Below are positions 33,638 to 41,930 of a DNA stretch of 64,000 nt, piece by piece; positions within the stretch are counted from its first letter, which is position 1, and each line of letters begins with the position of its first letter. Below the pieces are notes generated by a model. It had not been told where the DNA came from and ran no database searches. It worked only from the letters and a program-made list of their open reading frames with translations. A program made the position numbers and the translations under genes. Source of the stretch: an uncultured Collinsella sp. (GTDB lineage Bacteria; Actinomycetota; Coriobacteriia; Coriobacteriales; Coriobacteriaceae); contig CATWSG010000004.1 of the NCBI GenBank assembly GCA_958353395.1, forward strand, positions 1 through 64,000. The letters run 5' to 3'.

Positions 33638-34939
33638 ATGGATCAAACGCAGACGGGCAATAGCGCTCCCCTGCCCATGCAAGCCACTCCCCAACCGGAG
33701 CAAATGACCGTTTTACCTGCACAAAAACCCCTGGTAACCATTGTGCACGCATCGGTTGGATCGGGCCACAAAGCCGCCGCCAACGCGATTGCACAAGCAT
33801 TTGACCTTATCCGCGGCACCAAGGGAATCCCTGAGGATATTGAAATTGAAGTGCTCGATATCCTTGATTTTGGACGTATTAAATTCGACGGCAATAAGAC
33901 CGCGGCTTCTTTTACGGGAGCCACACGCCCCATTTACGACCTGACCTGGCGATATACGCTTACAGGACATCTGCTCTGGGGCGGCGGCACAGCATGGTCA
34001 CGAATTATGTTCCCCGCCTTCAACGAATACGTCCGGACCCGCAGGCCCATAGCCGTGGTCGCAACACACATTACGGCGGCCAACGTCGCTGTGGGCGCCC
34101 GCGTCATCACGGGTATCGATTACCCGGTCATCTGCGTGCCGACCGATTACGAAGTCGAAGGCTTTTGGCCCCACAAGGACACCGATCTATTCTGTGTAGC
34201 CAACGAGTTTATGGCCGAAACGCTGCGCCCGCGCAAGGTTCCCGAGTCAAAGATCCGCATAACGGGCATCCCCATCCGAGCCGGTTTCGATTCAGATTAC
34301 AAACGCGAAGATGAGCTCAGCAAGTTCAATCTCCCCATAGACAAAACCGTCGTATTGGTGATGGCCGGTGCCAGTTTACCCCAACCATACGTGCGTTTCC
34401 GCGCCGCGATGGACCACACGCTCCCCTTCTTACGCAGCTTTGAGGACATGCACTTTGTCTTTTTACCGGGCAAGGATAAGGAATACGCCACCCGACTCAA
34501 AACGCTCTTCGACGCCATGAAGCTCGACAACGTCACGGTTCTGGACTACGTGGACGACATGGCGGCCCTCATGCACGGCTGCGACCTGGCAATCCTCAAA
34601 TCGGGCGGACTCACCGTCACCGAGTGCCTGTGCGCTCATCTGCCGATGATCCTGCTGGGCAAATCATACGGTCAGGAAAAGGCCAACACCACAATGCTCA
34701 CCGGCATGGGCGCCAGCATGCATGTCACCACCGCACGAGAACTCATCGTGACGCTTCGTCACCTGCACGACCACCCTGAGTCGCTCAAAGCCCTACTCAT
34801 CAACGGCGAAGTCCTGCGCCGTCCACGCGCAGCGGAGGACATCGCCATCGCAACCATGGAACTCATAGGCAAACCCCAAAAACGTAAACGAGCCTTCTGC
34901 CGCTTCTACTGGGGCGGAAAACCCGCTCATATCAGGTAG
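33638..34939 (+). CDS. MGDG-synthase/UgtP-like diacylglycerol glycosyltransferase
   Basis: A 433-residue GT28-type glycosyltransferase. After a flexible 30-residue start, VTIVHASVGSGHKAAANAIAQAF (about 33-55) is the lipid-acceptor loop of the MGDG synthase N-terminal domain. Later VPTDYEVEGFWPH, TGIPIRAGF, VMAGAS and the sugar-nucleotide pocket LKSGGLTVTECLCAHLPMI (about 320-338) complete the fold. It probably adds hexose to diacylglycerol, yielding membrane glycolipid or lipoteichoic anchor; the sugar is not visible. SD GAAGGGGAG. Its 3' side runs into hairpin element A1. Confidence 0.87.
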   Translation: MDQTQTGNSAPLPMQATPQPEQMTVLPAQKPLVTIVHASVGSGHKAAANAIAQAFDLIRGTKGIPEDIEIEVLDILDFGRIKFDGNKTAASFTGATRPIYDLTWRYTLTGHLLWGGGTAWSRIMFPAFNEYVRTRRPIAVVATHITAANVAVGARVITGIDYPVICVPTDYEVEGFWPHKDTDLFCVANEFMAETLRPRKVPESKIRITGIPIRAGFDSDYKREDELSKFNLPIDKTVVLVMAGASLPQPYVRFRAAMDHTLPFLRSFEDMHFVFLPGKDKEYATRLKTLFDAMKLDNVTVLDYVDDMAALMHGCDLAILKSGGLTVTECLCAHLPMILLGKSYGQEKANTTMLTGMGASMHVTTARELIVTLRHLHDHPESLKALLINGEVLRRPRAAEDIAIATMELIGKPQKRKRAFCRFYWGGKPAHIR

Positions 34940-34950
34940 ACGAAGGTCCG

Positions 34951-35052
34951 CCGCTCAGCGGGAGCCGCCCATATATCATTCCATGCTCAAACATTCTCGC
35001 TGCGCTGCGAAACTGCGCGTGGAACGATATATGGGCGGCTCCCGCTGAGCGG
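34951..35052. repeat. Long hairpin element A1
   Basis: Arms 34951-34983 and 35020-35052 pair over 33 bases with one mismatch. The 36-base apex (reads TGCTCAAACATTCTCGCTGC onward) is the inverse complement of the apex of A2, with one difference, whereas the arms of A1 and A2 are mostly unrelated except next to the apex. It probably also terminates the glycosyltransferase transcript. Confidence 0.8.
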
Positions 35053-35130
35053 CTACGTTTACTTACTAGCAGCTACTTCGGTATCCCCTCCATTAGAACC
35101 TGCAAAGGTAAAACAGGAAAATATAAATAG

Positions 35131-35179
35131 AGTTAGCCGATGCGACAAAGGAGGCATCCCTTTATCGCATCGGCTAACT
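35131..35179 (+). terminator. 15-bp hairpin, possible terminator
   Basis: AGTTAGCCGATGCGA pairs perfectly with TCGCATCGGCTAACT; the loop has a secondary AAAGG/CCTTT stem. A loose T-rich stretch (ATTGTTTTATG) follows some bases on. Confidence 0.5.
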
Positions 35180-35210
35180 AGAAAGATTGTTTTATGTCAA
35201 GCATGTAGCC

Positions 35211-35308
35211 CTTTCGCCTGAGCCCCATACATATCGTCCCGCGCGCAGTTTCGCAGCGAAGCGAGAATGTTTGAGCACGGGATGATATGTATGGGGCTCA
35301 GGCGAAAG
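35211..35308. repeat. Long hairpin element A2
   Basis: Arms 35211-35241 and 35278-35308 pair over 31 bases with one G-T pair; the 36-base apex (CGCGCAGTTTCGCAGCGAAG onward) matches A1 in opposite orientation. Confidence 0.8.
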
Positions 35309-35324
35309 CGGGATCCGTGCGCCC

Positions 35325-35360
35325 CTGCGAAGCGAGAATGTTTGAGCATGGAATGATATA
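35325..35360. repeat. Half copy of hairpin element (A3)
   Basis: CTGCGAAGCGAGAATGTTTG onward matches the apex and inner right arm of A2/A1, but no left arm is present. It seems a decayed or half-deleted element. Confidence 0.65.
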
Positions 35361-35393
35361 GGTAAGCGCCAGGCGGGAGGGATACGAGCGTCC

Positions 35394-35837
35394 CTAGGCG
35401 ACGCCGCTGGAGCCGAAGCCTCCTTTGCCTCGGTCGGTTTCGTCTAATTCTTCTACTTCTATGAGGTTGACCGTGGGGACTTCTTGGATGACGAGTTGGG
35501 CTATGCGGTCGCCTTTGTTGATTTGGATGTTGTTGGAGGGATCCAGGTTGATGAGGATAACCTTGAGTTCTCCTCGGTAGTGGGCGTCGATGAGGCCCGG
35601 CGTGTTGACTATAGACAGGCCCTGCTTGATGGCCAAGCCGCTACGGGGCTGGACGAAGCCGGCGTAGCCATCGGGCAGGGCGATGGCCAGCCCGGTAGAG
35701 ACCAGACGGCGTTCGAAGGGCTTCAGGACGCAGTCCTCGTTGGAGCGCAGATCCAAGCCGGCATCGGTGGGATGGGCGTATTTGGGAAGCTCGACGGTGG
35801 GATCGAGACGCTTTATGTTGAGGGTAATGTTGGACAT
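35394..35837 (-). CDS. dut: Deoxyuridine 5'-triphosphate nucleotidohydrolase
   Basis: Trimeric dUTPase that hydrolyses dUTP to dUMP and so keeps uracil out of DNA. All five motifs are visible in 147 residues: DAGLDLRS, PRSGLAIKQGL, NTPGLIDAHYRGEL (catalytic Asp), GDRIAQLVI and the C-terminal RGKGGFGSSG. It starts 4 bases after nrdR in the same direction; both lie downstream of the SOS-linked LysM gene and may be cotranscribed with it. Confidence 0.96.
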   Translation of the reverse strand: MSNITLNIKRLDPTVELPKYAHPTDAGLDLRSNEDCVLKPFERRLVSTGLAIALPDGYAGFVQPRSGLAIKQGLSIVNTPGLIDAHYRGELKVILINLDPSNNIQINKGDRIAQLVIQEVPTVNLIEVEELDETDRGKGGFGSSGVA

Positions 35838-35841
35838 GGAA

Positions 35842-36285
35842 TCACCTTAGCTTGTCGAGCTCTTGCAGAAACTCATCGACGTCTTTGAAATCGCGGTAGA
35901 CCGAGGCAAAGCGGATGTACGCCACCTTGTCGATCTTGGCCAAGCGCTTGAGTACCATGTCACCCAACTCATGGGACGTAACGGCCGTCAGCGTGCGAGA
36001 GCGCAGCTCGACCTCGATGTCATCGATAATCTCATTGAGCTTCTTAGTGTCGATATCGCGCTTGATGGTGGCGCGCATCAAGCCGACGAGCAGCTTATTG
36101 CGATCGAACCGCTGCTTGGTTCCGTCCGACTTAATGACCTCGATTGGGTCTTCGCATCGCTCGAACGTTGTAAAGCGATAGTTACACGAGCAACATTCGC
36201 GACGGCGCTTAATGGTGTTGTTTGACTCCTGCATACGGGAATCAACGACGCGGGTATGTGCCTTGCCGCATTTGGGACAGCGCAT
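35842..36285 (-). CDS. nrdR: Transcriptional repressor NrdR
   Basis: NrdR is the ATP-cone and zinc-ribbon repressor of ribonucleotide reductase genes. In 147 residues the zinc ribbon MRCPKCGKAHTRVVDSR...CCSCNYRFTTFE (about 1-43) and the ATP-cone (IEVIKSDGTKQRFDRNKLL onward) are complete. SD AGAGGAGGT precedes the ATG. Gene order LysM gene, nrdR, dut on one strand groups SOS division control with dNTP supply. Confidence 0.96.
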   Translation of the reverse strand: MRCPKCGKAHTRVVDSRMQESNNTIKRRRECCSCNYRFTTFERCEDPIEVIKSDGTKQRFDRNKLLVGLMRATIKRDIDTKKLNEIIDDIEVELRSRTLTAVTSHELGDMVLKRLAKIDKVAYIRFASVYRDFKDVDEFLQELDKLR

Positions 36286-36336
36286 GGTACCTCCTCTTAA
36301 ACGATAACAAGGGTACCATGCGCAGCGCGATAATGA

Positions 36337-36786
36337 TTACGAACGAGCAGGAACCTTAAGATACGCACCGGCGGCGAGCGAACCATGCTCCAGATGATTG
36401 ACGTTACGGATCATGTCGGAAGTCTCTTGCGTGGAAAGACCTTCGATTGGATATTCCTCGGCAAGCGACCAAAGAGAATCGCCAGGCTGAACGCGAATGG
36501 TCTCGTAGGTAACGTTGGAAACGGACTCGGCATACGCGGCGTGACGAGCGCTAAAGACCGACGTAGCGAGGACAAAGAAGAGTGTGAGCGCAACGGCAAC
36601 GGCGACAATCGTCGAGACCTTCAGAGCAACGGGAGTCGGCGCGGCAACAGCATGCTGATTACGAGCAGACTTTACGGGCAAAGGCTGATAACCGGAACGA
36701 CCACCCTTGACAACAGTAAAAGCGGGCGCGGCAGGCGTCTCGAGCTTAAGGGCGAGGTTTCCCTGGACCATATTCGTTGCGTTCAT
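36337..36786 (-). CDS. SOS-linked LysM membrane protein (YneA/ChiZ-like division inhibitor)
   Basis: A 149-residue protein: basic, disordered N-terminus, one membrane helix (about 57-80, TIVAVAVALTLFFVLATSV) and an extracytoplasmic LysM domain (about 95-147, IRVQPGDSLWSLAEEYP...LKVPA). Divergence from lexA with SOS boxes between is the arrangement of YneA in Bacillus and ChiZ/DivS in Actinobacteria, which delay division during DNA damage; sequence similarity is limited to layout and LysM. I use the second of two adjacent ATG codons because GGAG is 7 bases upstream of it. nrdR follows 51 bases downstream. Confidence 0.8.
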   Translation of the reverse strand: MNATNMVQGNLALKLETPAAPAFTVVKGGRSGYQPLPVKSARNQHAVAAPTPVALKVSTIVAVAVALTLFFVLATSVFSARHAAYAESVSNVTYETIRVQPGDSLWSLAEEYPIEGLSTQETSDMIRNVNHLEHGSLAAGAYLKVPARS

Positions 36787-36856
36787 CATGTTCTCCTCTC
36801 GCGTGTTTTGCTGAGAACAGTTTTATCAAGCCGCGCGGACAAAAATGTCTAGCGCG

Positions 36857-36870
36857 AGAACGAATGTTCG
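36857..36870. promoter_or_regulatory. SOS box 1, LysM/lexA intergenic
   Basis: GAACGAATGTTC fits the GAAC-N4-GTTC LexA site of Gram-positives. It is nearest to the LysM gene. Confidence 0.75.
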
Positions 36871-36884
36871 GTTATTATTATCTT

Positions 36885-36898
36885 CGAACAGTTGTTCC
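36885..36898. promoter_or_regulatory. SOS box 2, LysM/lexA intergenic
   Basis: CGAACAGTTGTTCC, an almost perfect CGAAC-N4-GTTCG site midway between the divergent genes. Confidence 0.88.
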
Positions 36899-36912
36899 TG
36901 TCAAGCAAAATT

Positions 36913-36926
36913 CGAACATTTGTTTG
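36913..36926. promoter_or_regulatory. SOS box 3, LysM/lexA intergenic
   Basis: CGAACATTTGTTTG, CGAAC-N4-GTTYG type, nearest to lexA and 23 bases before its start, consistent with autoregulation. Confidence 0.85.
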
Positions 36927-36949
36927 ACATGGGTAGAGAGGATGCCCTG

Positions 36950-37594
36950 ATGGCTCGCAAAATTACCAAGCGTCAGCAGCAAATTTACGACTTCATCAAG
37001 GAATATCAGCAGGAGAAGGGTTATCCGCCCAGCGTGCGCGAGATGGCTACTGCCGTGGGTCTTTCCTCCCCCAGCACCGTGCACGCCCATCTCTCTGCCC
37101 TGGAGGCGCGTGGGCTACTCAAGCGCGATGCCACCAAACCGCGCGCCCTGGAACTCTTTAACGAGGACGGTTCCTCGGTCTCAATTTCTAAATCTGACGA
37201 GCCCACCTCACCTCGCGGAACGGTCTCGCTACCGCTCGTTGGTCGCGTCGCGGCTGGGATTCCCATTCTGGCCGAGCAGAATATCGAAGACACTTTTACT
37301 ATCCCGACCGAAATCGCCACTGATCAGGGTTCCTTTATCCTTGAGGTGCATGGGAGCTCAATGATCAATGTCGGCATCTTCAATGGCGATTACATCATCG
37401 TCCGTGAACAAAAGAGTGCCATGAACGGCGAAATTGTCGTGGCCATGATTGATGGTTCAGCGACCGTCAAGACGTTCTACAAGGAGCAGGGACGCGTACG
37501 CCTGCAGCCTGAGAATGACACCATGGAGCCTATCTATGCAACGAATCCCGTTATCCTGGGCAAAGTCGTCGGCTTGATGCGCCGGTTCTCGTAA
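36950..37594 (+). CDS. lexA: LexA repressor
   Basis: LexA represses DNA-damage genes and self-cleaves when bound to RecA filaments. The 214-residue protein has the winged-helix domain (MARKITKRQQQIYDFI, YPPSVREMATAVGLSSPSTVHAHL), the cleavage site Ala102-Gly103 (RVAAGIP), the nucleophile Ser137 (HGSSM) and Lys174 (ATVKTF). I choose the ATG at 36950; an ATG at 36929 is possible. Three SOS boxes precede it. The next gene starts on the last base of the stop codon. Confidence 0.97.
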   Translation: MARKITKRQQQIYDFIKEYQQEKGYPPSVREMATAVGLSSPSTVHAHLSALEARGLLKRDATKPRALELFNEDGSSVSISKSDEPTSPRGTVSLPLVGRVAAGIPILAEQNIEDTFTIPTEIATDQGSFILEVHGSSMINVGIFNGDYIIVREQKSAMNGEIVVAMIDGSATVKTFYKEQGRVRLQPENDTMEPIYATNPVILGKVVGLMRRFS

Positions 37595-38298
37595 TGCAAA
37601 AACGCATCACCATCTTTGACACCGTCCGCGGGTTTACGATGATTTCAATGGCAGGTTTTCACGCTTGCTACGATCTCGCCTACCTGTACGGTTGGGATAT
37701 GCCCTGGTTTACACAGACCGTCTTTCAAGACATCTGGCGTGCCAGCATCAGCTGGGTATTCCTGTTTATCGCGGGTTGGATGTGCACGCTCTCACGCAAC
37801 AATGCTAAACGAGCGGCCAAGTACGCTGCCGCAGCTTTGGTCGTCTGGATCGTAACAACGCTCGTATCGGTCGACGATTCAGTAAACTTTGGCATCATTT
37901 ATTGTATGGCGGCGTGTACCGCTGTGGCAGCCGTAGCACGACCGATGCTTCAGAAAGTTCCCAGCACATGGGGCATTGCGATATGCCTCGCTCTCTTCGC
38001 AGCGACATGGGGCATTCCGAAATCGACCTATTCATTCCCCTATTTGGCGTGGCTAGGATTTCCCGACCCCAGGTTTGTTTCAGGCGACTATTATCCAATC
38101 ATCCCGTTCATATTCATGTACCTCACAGGATATTTTGCTGCGCATACCGCTCAAAGATATGAACATCCCGCACCAAGCTGGGCCTACGCCAATCCCGTCC
38201 CGGCGCTCGCCAGCCTTGGACGTCATGCACTCCCCTTTTATCTGCTGCATCAGCCCATCATTCTGGGTATTTTGGAACTCGTCTACTCGGTGCGATAA
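37594..38298 (+). CDS. DUF1624/HGSNAT-like membrane acyltransferase-type protein
   Basis: A 234-residue integral membrane protein with about seven hydrophobic segments. The opening RITIFDTVRGFTMISMAGFHACYDLAYLYGW matches the DUF1624 (heparan-alpha-glucosaminide acetyltransferase, catalytic) group, with the conserved His in the first segment, and the C-terminal HALPFYLLHQPIIL is also typical. Substrate unknown; cell-envelope acylation is a guess from the family. Its ATG overlaps the lexA stop by one base, so SOS-linked coexpression is likely. Its 3' end overlaps the convergent hflX by 16 bases. Confidence 0.8.
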   Translation: MQKRITIFDTVRGFTMISMAGFHACYDLAYLYGWDMPWFTQTVFQDIWRASISWVFLFIAGWMCTLSRNNAKRAAKYAAAALVVWIVTTLVSVDDSVNFGIIYCMAACTAVAAVARPMLQKVPSTWGIAICLALFAATWGIPKSTYSFPYLAWLGFPDPRFVSGDYYPIIPFIFMYLTGYFAAHTAQRYEHPAPSWAYANPVPALASLGRHALPFYLLHQPIILGILELVYSVR

Positions 38299-39572
38299 CG
38301 CTCGAGCCGCGGCGCGATACGGGCCGGCAGCTTCGCCACAATACGAACGCCGTCCTCAAGATATTCCTCGTGCAAAAGGGTTCCCTGCTCATGCACCAGC
38401 GTGATGAGGGCGCCCTCGCGATACGGGATATCAGCAGAAAGCAACACATCGGTAGCAGCCGCCTCACGAGCAATACGGTCGACGAGATCGTCGAGCCCCT
38501 CGCCTGTCTGGGCCGAGAACAGCACGGCCTCGGGATAGCGACGACGGAAGCTCAATCGATCAACACTATCGAGCAGATCGATTTTATTGAACACCGTAAG
38601 CGTCAAACGCTCGCCGGCACCGATCTCGTCAAGAACGCGATCGACTGCCTCGAGCTGGCGCTCGTAGTCCTCGTCAGAGGCATCCACAACTTTAAGGATC
38701 AGATCGGCACCAAGAACCTCAGACAGCGTGGACTTAAAGGCATCAACGAGACCATGCGGTAGCTTTTGAATAAAGCCAACGGTATCGGTAATCGTCATGC
38801 CGCGACCGCCGGGCAGGCGATACGAACGCGTCGTCGGGTCGAGCGTAGCAAACAGCTTGTCCTGCGAAAGTACCGTAGAGCCGGTCAGGCGATTGAGCAA
38901 CGTCGATTTACCGGCATTGGTATAACCGGCTAACGCGACGCGAAACGCCGGTGACTCAATGCGGCTCTTGGACTGGACATCGCGACGCTGTTCAACCTGC
39001 TTGAGCTCACGACGAAGCGCGGCAATCTTATTGCGAATCAAGCGACGGTCAACCTCGAGCTGGCTTTCACCCTGGCCAAAGCGCGAACCGATGCCGCCGC
39101 GCGTCTGCTCCTTGGCAAGATGGCTCCACATGCCACGCAGACGAGGCAACAGATATTGAAGCTGCGCCAGCTGTACCTGTAGGCGTCCCTCACGCGTCTG
39201 AGCATGCAGGCCAAAGATATCCAAGATCAGTGCTGTACGATCGATAATCTTTACCGGCTCGCCCACGGCTTTCTCCAAATAGGATTGCTGCGAGGGCGTC
39301 AGGTCGTCGTCAAAAATAACGACATCGGCATCCATGCGATGCACCAGGCCGCACAGCTCTTCAACCTTACCGGAACCGATAAACGATTTTGGATACGGCT
39401 TAACCAGACGCTGTGACAAACGCGCCACGCACTGGGCGCCAGCCGTATGGGCCAGGCGCTCAAGCTCGTCAAGCGAACGATCGAGCGGCCACGCATTGTC
39501 GCGCCACTCAACACCAACTAATATGGCACGCTCGGGCTCGGGTGCCGTGGGAACAAGGGGGAAGCGGGCCAT
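38283..39572 (-). CDS. hflX: GTPase HflX
   Basis: HflX is a ribosome-binding GTPase that splits stalled 70S ribosomes. The 429-residue protein has the N-terminal HflX domain (PKSFIGSGKVEEL, FDDDLTPSQQSYLE), the glycine-rich linker RGGIGSRFGQGESQLE, and the G domain with GYTNAGKSTLLN (G1), DTVGFIQKLP (G3) and NKIDL (G4). The N-terminal part is shorter than in E. coli, as is common. It overlaps miaA by one base; the order miaB-miaA-hflX forms one transcript. Confidence 0.95.
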   Translation of the reverse strand: MARFPLVPTAPEPERAILVGVEWRDNAWPLDRSLDELERLAHTAGAQCVARLSQRLVKPYPKSFIGSGKVEELCGLVHRMDADVVIFDDDLTPSQQSYLEKAVGEPVKIIDRTALILDIFGLHAQTREGRLQVQLAQLQYLLPRLRGMWSHLAKEQTRGGIGSRFGQGESQLEVDRRLIRNKIAALRRELKQVEQRRDVQSKSRIESPAFRVALAGYTNAGKSTLLNRLTGSTVLSQDKLFATLDPTTRSYRLPGGRGMTITDTVGFIQKLPHGLVDAFKSTLSEVLGADLILKVVDASDEDYERQLEAVDRVLDEIGAGERLTLTVFNKIDLLDSVDRLSFRRRYPEAVLFSAQTGEGLDDLVDRIAREAAATDVLLSADIPYREGALITLVHEQGTLLHEEYLEDGVRIVAKLPARIAPRLERYRTE

Positions 39573-40510
39573 TAGGCAGCCTCAATACAATGCAGGATGT
39601 CCTCAACGACCTCATCGATCGTAAACTCGTCCATATCGAACCACACGATGCGGTCATCGCGTTTAAACCACGAAAGCTGACGTTTGGCATAGCGACTCGA
39701 ACGCATCTTGATGAGTTCGCGAGCCTCATCCATGCTTATCACGCCATTGAAAGCATCGATGATCTCTTTATAGCCAATTGCCTGCATCGAAGTCAGGGCA
39801 TCTCCCAGCCCCTGGTCCATAAGACCGCGAACCTCATCAACAAGACCCTGTTCAAACATCAGATCGACACGCAGGTTAATGCGCTCGTAGAGCACCTCGC
39901 GATTACGCGTCAGACCAAACCATAGAGCATGATAATGCTCGCGCGGAACACTAAACTGACTTTTTTGCTGTGCATAGGAGATACCATCATCATGCATCTC
40001 GAGCGCACGAATCACACGGCGCACGTTATGGGGATGAATAACAGCAGCAGATTCTGGGTCGCGCTCGGCAAGCAGGGCATGCAGTTCTTCCTCGCCAATA
40101 CGCTCGGCAAGCTCCTGATAGCCCGCACGGCGATCGTCCTCAAGTTCACCCGAGGGAAAGTCCATCTCATCGAGGGCGGCCTTGAGATACAGCCCCGTAC
40201 CCCCGCAAAACACCGGTAGGCGGCCCTCGCCAAGCAAGCGCTCAACATGCGCGCGAGCGCCAGCCTGATAAAGCGCAGCAGAATATGCCACACCCGGCTC
40301 TACAATGTCGACGAGACGCAGCGGCGCCGTACACTCATCGGGCGCCATCTTTGCGGTACCGATGTCCATGCCGCGATAGATTTGCATCGCATCGCACGAC
40401 AGCACTTCGGACGAAAGACGAGCTGCCAAACGGTCGGCAACATCACTCTTACCAACCGCCGTCGGACCGACGATCGCAACGGCGGAAAGTCCTGCCCTGG
40501 GAGAAACCAT
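39572..40510 (-). CDS. miaA: tRNA dimethylallyltransferase
   Basis: MiaA adds a dimethylallyl group to A37 of tRNAs reading UNN codons. The 312-residue protein has the P-loop GPTAVGKSD (about 15-23), DAMQIYRGMDIGTAK, GGTGLYLKA, and the C-terminal QAIGYKEI and RYAKRQLSWFKRD. It overlaps hflX by one base downstream and miaB by one base upstream; MiaB acts next on the same nucleotide, so the operon holds both steps. Confidence 0.96.
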   Translation of the reverse strand: MVSPRAGLSAVAIVGPTAVGKSDVADRLAARLSSEVLSCDAMQIYRGMDIGTAKMAPDECTAPLRLVDIVEPGVAYSAALYQAGARAHVERLLGEGRLPVFCGGTGLYLKAALDEMDFPSGELEDDRRAGYQELAERIGEEELHALLAERDPESAAVIHPHNVRRVIRALEMHDDGISYAQQKSQFSVPREHYHALWFGLTRNREVLYERINLRVDLMFEQGLVDEVRGLMDQGLGDALTSMQAIGYKEIIDAFNGVISMDEARELIKMRSSRYAKRQLSWFKRDDRIVWFDMDEFTIDEVVEDILHCIEAA

Positions 40511-41886
40511 TAGCGCGGCTCGCCCACAACGGAGCCGGACAAATACCAGGTCTTGGCAACGTCAACGTCAACATCAACGATCTTGCCAACAAGCTGATCG
40601 ATGCTGTAACCCTCGGGGATAGGCGCATGCACGGTCTGATTCTTGGGACTCTTGCCCAGCAGGACCGCGTCGTTCTTTTTACTCGTTCCCTCAATGAGCG
40701 CCGGCACCACAGTATGAAGCTCACCCTGGTTATACTCGTGTGCCGTAGTCTCGATAACCTTAACCAGGCGGTTGAAACGCTCGAGAATAACCTCATGCGG
40801 CGTAGGATCGTCAATCTCTGCGGCCGGGGTACCGGCGCGCTTGGAATAGATGAAGGTATAGGCCTGGGCATAGCGGACCGTCTCGGCAAGTGAGAGCGTC
40901 TGCTCAAAGTCTTCTTCAGTCTCGCCCGGGAAGCCAACGATGATGTCGGTCGAGAGCGCGATATCGGGCATCCGGTTGCGAATGCGATCGACCAGGCCCA
41001 GATAGTCCTCGCGTGTATAACGGCGATTCATTTCCTTGAGAATGCGCGTCGAGCCCGACTGGACGGCCAGGTGCAGCTGCGGCATAACAGCAGGCGTCTC
41101 GGCCATGGCGTCGATGGTCTCGGGCAGCAGATCCTTGGGATGCGAAGACGTAAAGAAGATGCGCTCCACGCCCGTATCGCCCACGGCACGTAGCAGATCG
41201 GCAAAACGCGGCTTGCCAAACAGATCGCGACCATATGAGTTAACGTTTTGGCCCAGCAGCGTAATCTCACGCACGCCCTGGCGCACCAAACCGGTCACCT
41301 CGTCGACAATCTCCTCGAAGGGGCGGCTCTTTTCGCGACCGCGCACGTACGGAACGATGCAATAGGTACAGAAATTATTGCAGCCCGTCATGATGGGCAC
41401 CCAAGCGTGATACTGGGTCTCGCGATGCCACGGCATGCTCATGGCATCCGTATCCTCATGCTCATTGGTGCGGATATGACGCTTGCCATCAAGGAATGCC
41501 TCGGCAATGAGCTCGGCCACATGTGCGATGGAATGCGTACCAAAGATGACATTGACGTTATCGACGTTGGTGAGCAGGCCCTCGCCATCGCGCTGCGCGA
41601 TGCAACCACCAACGGCAACCACACGCTTGCCCGAAGGCGAAGGCGGCAGGCTTTTACAGGAATTGCACTGGCCGTACAGGCGAGTATCGGCGGCCTCGCG
41701 CACGCAGCATGTCACGAAGACAACAATATCGGCATGCTCGGGATCGAGCGCCATGAGGCAACCATACGAATCGAGCAGACCGCTCACGCGCTCGGAGTCG
41801 TGCTGATTCATCTGGCAGCCAAAGGTGCGGATAAAGTAGGTTTTACCGGCAAGAATATCGCGTACGGAACGCTGGTCCATGTGCAT
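40510..41886 (-). CDS. miaB: tRNA-2-methylthio-N6-dimethylallyladenosine synthase
   Basis: MiaB is the radical SAM methylthiotransferase that makes ms2i6A37 from i6A37. In 458 residues the N-terminal cluster cysteines lie in FGCQMN, TCCVRE and GGCIAQ; the radical SAM motif is CNNFCTYC (CX3CX2C, about 168-175), followed by VRGREKSRP; a TRAM domain ends the protein. An insert QCNSCKSLPPSP (about 74-85) is not in the usual core. Either ATG 41886 or 41880 may be used. spoVS lies upstream, as in Bacillus. Confidence 0.95.
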   Translation of the reverse strand: MHMDQRSVRDILAGKTYFIRTFGCQMNQHDSERVSGLLDSYGCLMALDPEHADIVVFVTCCVREAADTRLYGQCNSCKSLPPSPSGKRVVAVGGCIAQRDGEGLLTNVDNVNVIFGTHSIAHVAELIAEAFLDGKRHIRTNEHEDTDAMSMPWHRETQYHAWVPIMTGCNNFCTYCIVPYVRGREKSRPFEEIVDEVTGLVRQGVREITLLGQNVNSYGRDLFGKPRFADLLRAVGDTGVERIFFTSSHPKDLLPETIDAMAETPAVMPQLHLAVQSGSTRILKEMNRRYTREDYLGLVDRIRNRMPDIALSTDIIVGFPGETEEDFEQTLSLAETVRYAQAYTFIYSKRAGTPAAEIDDPTPHEVILERFNRLVKVIETTAHEYNQGELHTVVPALIEGTSKKNDAVLLGKSPKNQTVHAPIPEGYSIDQLVGKIVDVDVDVAKTWYLSGSVVGEPR

Positions 41887-41930
41887 AAGTCCTAACGATG
41901 GAGAGGGGGGCGAATCGAGGCAAGCAGAAG

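Larger units (their letters stand above)
34940..35393. other. Intergenic stretch built of hairpin elements
   Basis: Between the convergent glycosyltransferase and dut genes. No gene. It contains A1 (34951-35052), a 15-bp perfect hairpin (35131-35179), A2 (35211-35308) and a half element A3 (about 35325-35360). Confidence 0.7.
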
